Under the pieces are notes generated by a model. The model searched no databases. It was given only the letters and a program-made list of their open reading frames with translations, and was not told the DNA's origin. Below are positions 33,101 through 42,330 of a stretch of 64,000 nucleotides of DNA, piece by piece; positions within the stretch are counted from its first letter, which is position 1, and the number at the start of each line of letters is the position of its first letter. Origin of the DNA: Limonium bicolor (Eukaryota > Streptophyta > Magnoliopsida > Caryophyllales > Plumbaginaceae); contig CM041782.1 in NCBI GenBank assembly GCA_023374045.1, positions 183,786,925 through 183,850,924 of the forward strand, written 5' to 3'. Made by a program: the position numbers and the translations under genes.

Positions 33101-34272
33101 CTGCTTAACCTTCATCCCAACAACGAATGGCTCAACCGTGGGAGTAGCTCTAGACAGTTCAACAAGTTTCATACCATGCTCCTCCTCACGGTAGCCATGT
33201 TTGTTGTTAACCCAGTTACACCAGAAAACACACATTTCATAGTTGTTGTAGTTCAATTCCCAGATGTCTTGTATAACACTGAAATATGATTGTTTTACTG
33301 AGACTGGACTGCGACCCATACCGCTAATGTCATATAAGTCTAGATAAGCTTCAAGCTCTACGCCACTGTTTTGATTCGTTGACTTGCGATCCAGACGTTC
33401 TGTGAAAAAGGTGAATCCATTGACATCGTACCCTTCATAAGAAATTACATCCAGATTTGGTCAAAATACAATTACTTTAATCAGTTCAGGCACATTCGTG
33501 GACTGATCGGACAACACTCAGTCTCTGAACCATCTGACAAATGTTCTGTTCTGCTCATTTTGTAGTCTAACGTCACTCATGTTTGGATATTGTGCTCTTA
33601 AAACGCACAAGTGTTCATCAAAGTACGGTTCAACATATTCAAGATGACTCAGCACAGCTAAATGAGCTTTGCTGAGAGTGTCTATATCAATTATTTTCAG
33701 TTTCCGTCCAACCATGCCAACACCCTTCAATCTGCCCTCGTGTCTAGAATGTGGAAGTCCAATGGTATCGACACCTTCTAGGTAATTCATGCAGAAGTCT
33801 ACAACTTCCTCTATCACAGTGCCCTCTATAATACTGCCCTCTGGGTGACGACGGTTCTTCATTTTCTCCATGTAGCTTTCGAACGGATACATGTAGCGAA
33901 GGTACAAAGGACCACCCATCAAAATCTTTTACAAGATGCACGTGGAGATGTATCATTATATCGAAGAACGAGGGAGGAAAATACATCTCCAGCTGGCACA
34001 TTGTCACAATAAGATCCTTTTGTAGTTTAGTTAGAGTGTCTGCATCAAGAACCTTAGGCGAAATGGTTTTAAGGAACAACTAACATTTGTGATTGTGTGT
34101 CTGGCAGCATCAGGCAAGATCCCACGCAATGCAATTGGCAAAAATTCTTGAACTAGGACATGATAATCGTGAGATTTCACTCCTACTAATTTCAAATCTG
34201 TCATGGACACTAGGCTCTTATGTTTGAGGAGTATCTTGAAGGCACCTTGATGTTGTAAAGGGTACTGCATAC
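33100..34272 (-). pseudogene. TNP2-like CACTA transposase, C-terminal part (DUF4218 and DUF4216)
   Basis: The minus-strand translation shows DUF4218-like text: LVGVKSHDYHVLVQEFLPIA, LRGILPDAARHTITNV, SPKVLDADTLTKLQKDLIVT, CQLEMYFPPSFFDIMIHL and GGPLYLRYMYPFESYMEKMK, then EGSIIEGTVIEEVVDFCMNY. DUF4216 follows: EGYDVNGFTFFTERLD, NQNSGVELEAY, FSVIQDIWELNY and KQIFYVTDPCNPRW. TNP2 is the CACTA transposase that binds and cuts the termini. The N-terminal transposase domain is absent because an Ogre-like element starts at 34273. Frameshifts near 34080 and 33915-33925 and stops at 33518 and 33461 make it inactive. Confidence in the family is high; the exact C-terminal boundary is uncertain. Confidence 0.88.
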
Positions 34273-34919
34273 TGTGGAGGGTGATTTTTCGGTATGAGGG
34301 GGTCTATCTAAATGCCTAGAAACTGCCATTCTGTGGAGGGCGAAAACCCGTTAATCTGGCAGCCCTCAAATACCTACTAAATCGTCCGTCTTTCCCAGAA
34401 AGCATAAGGGGAATGCTAGTGAGCACTACACCCGCTCTCAATGGGCTCCACGCGGACTTATGCCTCTATAAGGCGGAGTTGACTAGAGTCGCCACCTAGT
34501 TTGACCTAAGAACTAGGAAAGGAAGAGAAGGGTGGGTTCTAAGGAACCGTTGGTTGACTCTGAGATTGTTCCCTATGGATAGGACTTATCTGGTCGCATC
34601 AGAGATTCTATTGTGGGTTCGTACTGGGTTACACCCCTTAGAAGTGGCAATGACCACGACTTCGGATTGGTGCCCGAGGGAACCTCGGTCTCCAATTGTC
34701 GGGATTACCTTCTTTCAAAACCTTATTAGAGAGATTCATTTTAAAGCCAAAGGATAGGATCGAGTGTGGATTGAAGAACAGATGATTTCGAAGAGCTTGG
34801 AGAAATACACTGGTCTTGAGATATTGATTGGTGAAATTGGTTTGAATGCTGAGAGGTTTGAGATTGTTTCGACTTTCACGAGGTTAAAAGGATGCTGGAA
34901 GTTTTGAGGAGCAAAAGGG

Positions 34920-35195
34920 GGATTTTGGTTGTTATAGAGCTGAGGGGTATTTTGGTCATTTTGTAGAGCTTAGGGGTATTTTGGTCATTTTGTAGAGCTT
35001 AGGGGTATTTTAGTCATTTCATAGAGCTGAGGGTGTTTTGGTCATTTTGTAGAGCTGAGTGGCATTTTGGTCATTTTGTAGAGCTGAGGGGTATTTTAGT
35101 CATTTCATAGAGCTGAGGGGTGTTTTGGTCATTTTGTAGAGCTGAGTGGCATTTTGGTCATTTTGTAGAGCTGAGGGGTATTTTGGTCAATTGGT
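34920..35195. repeat. About 31-bp minisatellite in LTR of element 3
   Basis: Nine or so units of GGTATTTTGGTCATTTTG plus TAGAGCTGAGG with small variations (GGTCATTTTG or AGTCATTTCA). Copies at 47836-48105 and, inverted, at 59070-59335. No coding signal. Confidence 0.85.
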
Positions 35196-35584
35196 GTTCT
35201 TTTGTGACTTGGAGTTGATTCAAGGAAGAATTAAGGAGTGTTTATTTGTACTGAAGCTCTAATGAAAGGATTGGATTGATTTATTCAGAATTGTCTCTCT
35301 TAAAATTTTAAAACCAAAATTCGTTTTAGTTATAAAAGGGCGGATAATCCCAAGGGATTACCCTATGTACCCCTCGAACACGACACTTAATTAATGGTAA
35401 GTGCCGAGGCTCGAAAGATGGGGCAATGAATTTATGTCGAAAAATAGGATTCAAAGAGAAACACCATGAAGGAGATGTTCTCGGTCGAACCCTAATAACG
35501 TCTCTAACTCCCGGGTTTTAAAACATTTAAAAAAAAAATCAAAACATTGAAATCGAGTGGAAGGGAGTCAGACGATTCTAAAAT

Positions 35585-35735
35585 CCCGGCTGCAACTAGG
35601 AAGGTCGTTACTTCCCTAGCGCCCCGCCTTGTAGAAATCTAGGCTGCAATTAGAGGAGGTTTGTCACCCTAATGCCCCGCCTAAAGAGATCCAGACCGCG
35701 ACAAGGGAGGTTATGACCCCAGTGCCCCGCCTCGG
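35585..35735. repeat. Three-unit GCCCCGCCT repeat of about 59 bp
   Basis: Three diverged units ending in GCGCCCCGCCT, TGCCCCGCCT and TGCCCCGCCTC, each starting with GGCTGCAACTAGG, GGCTGCAATTAGAGG or GACCGCGACAAGGG. Copies at 48500-48655 and, inverted, at 58528-58680. Confidence 0.7.
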
Positions 35736-36174
35736 ATTTTTTTTATTTAGAAGAGAGACAAGTGATGTCTAACAAGGAAGAAAACGTTCTTTGAAGGTGT
35801 TTAGACATTACATGTTCCCGAAAACAATTTATTTTTGGAGTTTAAAAACTGAGTTGGAAAGTGTTTGAAGTTGTTCGGAATTCTCGATGAAGAAACGCTG
35901 ATTTTGAGAAATGTTTTTGAGGAGAAAACTTTCTGTATATGTGAGAAGAACTTTCTGCGTTTGAGAAGAGTTTTCTGTAATGTGAGAAGAGTTCTTCCTT
36001 TAAAATTCTACAAAATGGTTTCTTGTGAAAACTTGAATAAAATGACGGTTTGAAATTTTAGGTTTTTTGGATTTTTGAAAAAGTATTCACAAGTTGAAAG
36101 CGAATTGAAAGGAATCGGGTTTGAAATGTGCGTTGGAATTGATTTGGTTTGACTTGTATTGGAAGATGAACCTG

Positions 36175-36600
36175 GTCAAAATTCGGGTTTGGTCAATGAT
36201 TGGGTCAAGGTTTTGGTCAAGGTCAAGGTTTGGTCAAGGTCAAGGTTTTCTGGTCAAAGTCAACATTCAGTCAATTTTTAGGTCAAAGGTCAACCTTTGG
36301 TTCAAGGTTTTATTCTTGTGGACTTAACTTGATTTTTTGTGGACTTAGGCTGCTTGATTTTGTGGACTTAGGCTTTGTGGACTTGGGCTTGCTTGATTTT
36401 GGGCCATAGGCTTTTTGGGCTTTGGGTGGTGGGCTTCTTGGGCTAATGGGCCGGATCGGACTAATGGGCCACTTGGGTTTTTAGGCTTCGGGTTTTGGGC
36501 CTTGGATTTGGGCTTCGGGTTTTGGGCCTTGGATTTGGGCTTCGGGCCAGATTGTGCTGGGCTGAGATTGGGGTGGGCCAAGCTTTGGAATTGGGTCGAT
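36175..36600. repeat. GGTCAAGGT and GGGCTT simple-repeat block
   Basis: First repeats of GGTCAAGGTCAAGG, then GTGGACTTAGGCTTG, then GGGCTTCGGGTTTTGGGCC. Reading frames rich in Phe/Leu/Gly or Pro/Ser/Lys on either strand result from the repeat and are not genes. Copies at 49090-49520 and, inverted, 57655-58085. Confidence 0.75.
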
Positions 36601-36853
36601 ATTGGGCTTTTATTTACAAGTGAGAAAAAAAATGTGTTCAAAATAAGTTGAGATTTCTTTTTGAAATGAAACATCAATTAAAAGTGAGAGATAATTCGAT
36701 TGGAGGGGTTGAAAAAAAAATGGAGGAATTTGGAATGAGAAACCTTAAGCTATAATCAATGCTCTGAATTCTTTTCTTTTTCTTTTCCATTTTTTTTTTT
36801 GGGTAAAGTTTTTAGTGAAATTAAGGGGTGGTTTGGGACAGGCTTTAAAATGT

Positions 36854-36997
36854 GGAAGGTATTGTTCCCCACAAAGCAAATCATAAATAAGCTAGCTGTG
36901 GAGTACCTTCAAAGGCTTAAGAGAGATCTTTAAAGTTTTGGAAGGTATTGTTCCCCACAAAACAAATCAGAAATAAGCTAGCTGTGGGGTACCTTCC
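36854..36997. repeat. Two tandem foldback units of about 57 bp
   Basis: Units at 36854-36910 and 36940-36997 start GGAAGGTATTGTTCCCCACA and end TGTGGGGTACCTTCC (or GGAGTACCTTC), with AAGCTAGCT in the loop side. Each is an inverted repeat capable of a long stem. Copies at 49776-49917 and, inverted, at 57262-57412. Confidence 0.75.
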
Positions 36998-38550
36998 ATG
37001 ACTTTGATTAAAAAAAAGGTGACCTAGTGGGCTATCTAGGGTTTAAAGTCTTGGGCCTCTGAACTACACAATAATATGAAGTGTATAATAACAAATAAAC
37101 GCAAAGCGAGATCAAAATACATCAACGAAGTAAGCAGGACACAAGTAGAATTCACCACGACCTGAGTATATATTTTGAAACTATTCTCCTTTTCAAACAG
37201 CATTCATTTTTTTTTGTCTTACCAACTGTACAAGCATGATGACTCCTTGTCGGTTTTTTATTCAATCAGAAACCAAATAGAACCTGAACTTCATACTCAT
37301 TACTAGCATCTCAAGGCGACAAACCGTGTCGTTTTAAAACCCAGGGTTTCCAAATTAATCTAGCCAAGCATTAACCAGTCATCTCATTACTAACCAAGGA
37401 GCAACACAAAGCCGAAGTTTCAATTCCTCTTGAGGTCATTTTTTTTTCTTAAAAAAAGTTTCACAGGCATGAGTAGAGGATTGAATATCACTGTCAAACT
37501 AACCATGTAGTCACTTGTAAAAATGGTGAACGACATTTGCAAGCAGGTGTGAAAACTGGCAGCAAGTATAATCGATAACAATTGCAGTAGCCTCTTTATC
37601 CCCTTTTCTTTTAATCTGGTAGTTGGAACACCTCTATTTTCTTTTTACAGCCGAATAGAGCAAACAGACATAAGAGAAAGAGTTTGAGCAGATGAATTAC
37701 ACACGTGAATCAGAGATTTACAAATGTCAGCAATATGCGGACAGAACATAACAAGCTTTATGATCACACAGAGGGATTTCCCATTCAAAACAGATAAATC
37801 CTAACAGAACACTTGAGTTATGAGTTGGTGTACCAGGAAGATGATGAAGGAAACTCAAAGTTGAAGTCAGAAGAGCACATTTAGCAGAACGTACGAATCT
37901 GTTCAGGAACTAGCAAACAAAACTCGCACACATGATCAGGAGGCTAAACCACACATAGGTTCACACAGAGAAAGGAACTAATCAAGTCATTGAAGCATTA
38001 CAATAGCCAAGAGTGTCAAAGTTATCTCAGGTTCAGAAGATAATACTAGGAACGGAGAAACCAAACACAGAAAAAGAAGAACTTCCTGCAAAACAAACAA
38101 GGGAGTTTGCGCAGACAAAGAGAAAATCAAATGAAGTCAGCCTCTCGTTTAACTGATAATCATAAGTGAAGTGAGATGGTTTGGAGTTCAGACTTCACTT
38201 TTGCAGATAGAAGTTTCTGATTACAGGCTCCCTGAACAACACAGACTTCCTGAGTCTTAAACTCAAGCACCATTAAATCCAATAACACTTAACGGCAATA
38301 TATTCGCATAAAAGAAAGATACACTGATTGGCAATACAGATGGCCAACTTAGCGATTCTCACTTGCAACAGAATCCAACCAGGATCAAGTTGCTAAATTC
38401 TGGAAAGGAAAAGAAGATTATAAACATAGTCCAGAAGTGAAACACCACTCCACACAACAGATCAAAGCACGGCAAATGAAATCAATGACAGATCGATGGC
38501 TTGGTTCATAACGTCCATGCAAACTCACTTTTCTATCAAGAGCAGATGTA

Positions 38551-38560
38551 GATTATATAG
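38551..38560 (-). promoter_or_regulatory. TATA-like box in LTR of element 3
   Basis: The minus strand reads GCCTATATAATC, about 1.55 kb after the proposed LTR start. It is repeated in the 47193-53032 copy near 51474-51485. The inverted copy lacks this part of the LTR. A promoter here is plausible but unproven. Confidence 0.3.
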
Positions 38561-39662
38561 GCTTAGCTCGAGCTAAAGTGCAACGTGAAAAACGATAGCC
38601 AAAGCGAACTGGTGAAAACATACCGAAGTTGTATCACTCAGCACCCTCAGAGGAAACACCAGACTTAGATCATTCATTTTTTTCTTCCTCTTTCTCTTTT
38701 TACGCCAACAAAGTGGGTTAGTAAAACGAGGCCAAAATTATTCAGAGAAAATGATCATACGTACGATAACATCAGTAAAAAACCGGTGGAGTTTGCAGAG
38801 GAATTTTCCGTCGTTTTTGATGGGTGGAGTAACTCCGATCAAATCGTTCCCTTTCTTTCGTTTATAATGCGGGACGATGCAGCTCGACGCCAAAATTCGA
38901 CGAACAGAGATTTTCGAAGGAAACGACTCGGGTGTGGGTGGCGATTTCTGAGGGAATGTGGCGAAGGTGATGATTCGAAGGTCGGGGGCAAGAAAATGGT
39001 CGGGTGGAGGTTCTCGGATGAATGGGCGATGGAGGCGTTCTTCCGACAGAAATGAAGAAGATGATGAGATTCGAGGGCGATTCGATTGAGAGAGTTCGTG
39101 GTAGGGGTGGTTGGGAGTGATGATTCGAAGGTCCAGCGTCCTCCCCTCGTCCCCTTGTCGATGGGTTTATTCATAGCCTTCAAATGTCTTCCGGTTTGAA
39201 GTACCGAGGAGACATCCCGTGGATTTTTGGGGGGAAGTAACATGTTCTTCTCAAGAACATACCCATACTGCATTGTCTTTGTGGGTTCTCTCAAAAAACA
39301 TCCTCCATACCTTCGTGTTCTGCTCTTTCTTTCTTTTTAGATGTCGGATTACCGAGGCTGGGGTGGAGCCTGAGGTGGAGGAACATCGAAAAACAAAACT
39401 GCTGCTTCTTGGTTTTGACATTTTCAGCGTGGGTCTCTGTTGGAAGAAGAGGGAGATGAACATTTGGGGGAGAACGACAGACCATGCCCATCATGTGGTC
39501 TTGATCGGCTATTTCAAAAAGAGCAGCCCCATACCGTTTTTTTTTGTTTTGGGTTTTATGAGAGGCAATAGGATAATAAAAATCGAGTCCAAGTTGGGCT
39601 GCGTTTGGGCTGGGGAGAAAGGAAAACAAGACCGAAAAAAATAACAAAAGAAACTTGGCTGG

Positions 39663-39726
39663 GCCAAGTTTCGAACTCAGGTTTTCAAGCACTGCCCATC
39701 ACACCTTGACCACTTGAGCTGTGGCG
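39663..39726 (-). other. tRNA-like module 1 in LTR of element 3
   Basis: On the minus strand (coding sense of the element) an A-box-like CAGCTCAAGTGGTCAAGG is followed 40-45 bases later by a B-box-like GAGTTCGAAACTTGG, a spacing as in tRNA genes, and the T-arm can pair in part. The acceptor stem is not evident. Copy at 52593-52656. Likely a tRNA- or SINE-derived relic, not a tRNA gene. Confidence 0.5.
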
Positions 39727-39803
39727 AATTTCAGTTTATAACAGTGGACTATAAAACAAAAGTCGTGTTGCAAGCTAAACGAGAAATAAAATAGAAAAAC
39801 GCC

Positions 39804-39869
39804 TTATCTAGGAATCGAACCCAGAACCATTGGGTTGTATGGAGAATATGCTAACCGGCTATGCTGAGT
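39804..39869 (-). other. tRNA-like module 2 in LTR of element 3
   Basis: The minus strand reads CAGCATAGCCGGTTAGCA (A box, D-arm), then GGTTCTGGGTTCGATTCC (B box). The T-stem CTGGG with CCTAG pairs over five positions around TTCGATT. A/B spacing is tRNA-like and the module lies about 80 bases from module 1 in the same orientation. Copy at 52736-52800. No convincing acceptor stem; I call it a relic. Confidence 0.55.
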
Positions 39870-40227
39870 CTGAAATCAATATCTTCACGGGAGAAAATAA
39901 TACTAGAGTTTCAGCCCGTACTGGGTTTAAAACTGGATTACTGTTTGAAAACTCATTTTTGGAAAATCGCGTTTTTATGAAATGCTTTGAAAAATGACGG
40001 TTTCGTTATGGCACGCATGCTAATATGTTTTGAAAAAGAAAGGCGACGACCCCTCTTATTATTTCGAATTTGCTTTATGGGGTGAGAATTTTTGGTGTCT
40101 ACAGATGGCTCCCCTTGATTCAATTCTACAAGCCCTTGTAGAATTGGATCAAGGTTGACGGGACGCCAAAAATTCTCACAATGGTTTAGTGGTACATAGG
40201 GATGCGACCGTGAGTGCATGAATGTGA

Positions 40228-40440
40228 TTGAAAGTACGAGGACTTATGACGGGCCTAGGATACTAACAATCTGATTTTTTAGGGTGCACGAGGGCTTAGG
40301 AGTGCCTCAACTAGACCTTTTGATATCCAGTCCTAGGGCTTATGACGGGCCTAGAATGCGATTGAAAGTACGAGGACTTAGGAGTGCCTCAACTAGACCT
40401 CTTGATATCTAGCTATAGGACTTATGACGAACCTATAATA
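40228..40440. repeat. Short direct repeats before the satellite array
   Basis: ATTGAAAGTACGAGGACTTA, GGAGTGCCTCAACTAGACCT and CTTATGACGGGCCTAG occur two or three times in this interval, followed directly by the satellite array. Copy at 53158-53372. Confidence 0.65.
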
Positions 40441-40452
40441 CTTTGAATGGGT

Positions 40453-41527
40453 ACCGTACTAGTAGCGTAATAGCTGCCTAGCAGGCGGATATGAAACGAT
40501 CTCGCACTAGTAGCGTAATAGCTTGCCTAGTGGAGGAAAATGTGGGACCGTACTAGTAGCGTAATAGCTGCCTAGCAGGCGGATATGAAACGATCTCGCA
40601 CTAGTAGCGTAATAGCTTGCCTAGTGGAGGAAAAGTGGTGGGACCGTACTAGTAGCGTAATAGCTGCCTAGCAGGCGGATATGAAACGATCTCGCACTAG
40701 TAGCGTAATAGCTTGCCTAGTGGAGGAAAATGTGGGACCGTACTAGTAGCGTAATAGCTGCCTAGCAGGCGGATATGAAACGATCTCGCACTAGTAGCGT
40801 AATAGCTTGCCTAGTGGAGGAAAAGTGGTGGGACCGTACTAGTAGCGTAATAGCTGCCTAGCAGGCGGATATGAAACGATCTCGCACTAGTAGCGTAATA
40901 GCTTGCCTAGTGGAGGAAAATGTGGGACCGTACTAGTAGCGTAATAACTGCCTAGCAGGCGGATATGAAACGATCTCGCACTAGTAGCGTAATAGCTTGC
41001 CTAGTGGAGGAAAAGTGGTGGGACCGTACTAGTAGCGTAATAGCTGCCTAGCAGGCGGATATGAAACGATCTCGCACTAGTAGCGTAATAGCTTGCCTAG
41101 TGGAGGAAAAGTGGGACCGTACTAGTAGCGTAATAGCTGCCTAGCAGGCGGATATGAAACGATCTCGCACTAGTAGCGTAATAGCTTGCCTAGTGGAGGA
41201 AAATGTGGGACCGTACTAGTAGCGTAATAGCTGCCTAGCAGGCGGATATGAAACGATCTCGCACTAGTAGCGTAATAGCTTGCCTAGTGGAGGAAAAGTG
41301 GTGGGACCGTACTAGTAGCGTAATAGCTGCCTAGCAGGCGGATATGAAATGATCTCGCACTAGTAGCGTAATAGCTTTCCTAGTGGAGGAAAATGTGGGA
41401 CCGTACTAGTAGCGTAATAACTGCCTAGCAGGCGGATATGAAATGATCTCGCACTAGTAGCGTAATAGCTTTCCTAGTGGAGGAAAAGTGGTGGGACCGT
41501 ACTGTAGCGTAATAGCTGCCTAGCAGG
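40453..41527. repeat. Satellite-like array, about 94-bp unit, about 11 copies
   Basis: Each unit has two related halves carrying CTAGTAGCGTAATAGC: GGGACCGTACTAGTAGCG, CTGCCTAGCAGGCGG and GATCTCGCACTAGTAGCG, CTTGCCTAGTGGAGG. Successive units mostly alternate between endings AAAATGT and AAAAGTGGT, so the repeating period is a dimer of about 189 bp. The last units carry variants (TAATAACTG, CTTTCC). The second copy, at 53384-54459, shows the same variants in the same order. Confidence 0.92.
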
Positions 41528-41639
41528 TTGTGAGTATTTGATTGTGAACGAACTTTTGTGGGTACATGCAAATGATCTGCGATGTAAGATGTTCAAGAAT
41601 AAATGCATTAATTGAATCAAACTCCCTGTTTGTGGATGT

Positions 41640-42330
41640 AGATTTCTGTGTGAGCAGACGGCTCCAGAGTTGTTTCAAATTTTGAGATGACTTTGGCATG
41701 TGGTGATGGCTCCGGTATGAACTGATGGCTCCAGATTACGTTGATGGCCCCAGTGCGGTCGGGTGGCTCCGGTGTGGTCGGAGGGCTCCGACATGATTCA
41801 TGACCCCATTACAAGCAACGACTCTGGGGTGGTTAGTGGGTTTCGATTTGAATTGAGATTTTGAGTCGAATGGTGGGTTGATGTGATTGGTGGACTGTGT
41901 CGTGTTTGACGTATTTTGATGTGGTAGATAAATTCTTGGTCATGTATGGACGGCTTCGGCCCGGTTATGACTTCAGGGTTCTCTCATGATGGCTCCAGGA
42001 TAGCTCGGGATGGCTCCGGAAAGGGCTACAAGATGGCTCAATTTGGTGATAGCGAGGAAGAAAAGGGGCATTTTTCCTTTGAGGTGGTCGCACCCTGGGT
42101 GGGCTGCCTACGTACTCAATTCCGTATTGAGATCAGACCTGACGTAGTTCGAACTTTGTAGGCAAAGCCCTGGTGACGAAATGGCTCGTGTATAGTCTTG
42201 AGGTCTCTAGGACGGTCTCAACGTTTGAGGATGACTCTCGCATGGCTCTAGTTCGGTTTTGGATATGATGTTGATGAGGCCCGATGACGCTGGATGGCTC
42301 CGGGAAGATCGTCGTATGGCTCCGGATGGC
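41640..42330. repeat. Dispersed GATGGCTCC motif block
   Basis: GATGGCTCCGG, GATGGCTCCAG, GGTGGCTCCGG and similar nonamers recur about a dozen times at irregular spacing. The proposed polypurine tract (40104) also reads GATGGCTCC on the plus strand. Copy at 54570-55260. No coding signal. Confidence 0.6.
42101..42170 (-). other. Conserved two-state foldback
   Basis: GGGCTGCCTAC (42101-42111) can pair with GTAGGC and AGCCC (42158-42170). CTCAAT (42115-42120) pairs with ATTGAG (42126-42131). Alternatively CTACGT (42108-42113) pairs with ACGTAG (42142-42147), which competes with the outer stem. The minus-strand form GAACTACGTCAGG to GATCTC to GTACGTAGGCAG resembles a phrase that I recall as recurrent in plant gypsy elements (not checked). 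Copy at 55033-55102. Confidence 0.6.

Larger units (their letters stand above)
28917..34272 (-). mobile_element. CACTA (En/Spm) DNA transposon, partial
   Basis: Begins CACTGGTGGAAC at 28917, a CACTA terminal motif, after the trinucleotide ATC (28914-28916), the likely 3-bp target duplication. Subterminal palindromes, a Transposase_24/Ulp1-like gene and a TNP2 gene follow, both on the minus strand. This is the usual gene content of plant CACTA elements. At 34272 the element is interrupted by an Ogre-like retrotransposon, and the remaining TNP2 part and second terminus are not in this window. All genes are broken, so the copy is non-autonomous. It is inserted in the protease pseudogene. Confidence 0.88.
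34273..40103 (-). mobile_element. 3' LTR of Ogre/Tat-like element 3 (5831 bp)
   Basis: On the minus strand it starts TGTAGACACC at 40103, after AAGGGGAGCCATC, a plausible polypurine tract, and ends CACCCTCCACA at 34273, next to the CACTA gene (left flank CATAC 34268-34272, one half of a possible target duplication). A copy lies at 47193-53032, and part of it in inverted orientation at 56206-59986. In the 47193 copy the same end is followed by a tRNA-Arg primer-binding site. LTRs of 5-6 kb are known for Ogre elements. It has no gene; it contains minisatellites, foldbacks and two tRNA-like sequences. The 40103 boundary is inferred, as the similarity to the other copy continues beyond it. Confidence 0.65.

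Noticed and set aside
36345..36677. Pro/Ser/Lys-rich protein (minus) or Gly/Phe/Leu-rich protein (plus)
   Set aside because: Both follow from the GGGCTT/AAGCCC simple repeat.
34273..38676. A 4.4-kb LTR with polypurine tract at 38677-38703
   Set aside because: The pyrimidine run after ATTCA is attractive, but the termini share only TG/CA and no second example exists. Kept as the main alternative to the 40103 boundary.
38839..39692. Minus-strand reading frames of 151 and 133 codons
   Set aside because: No recognisable domain; they lie within a proposed LTR and their duplicates persist only because the DNA is duplicated.
39663..39869. Functional tRNA genes
   Set aside because: A and B boxes are present but no convincing acceptor stem or anticodon arm can be drawn.
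40453..41527. CRISPR-like regular array
   Set aside because: Units are contiguous and near-identical with no unique spacers, and the context is a plant retroelement; this is a tandem satellite-type repeat.
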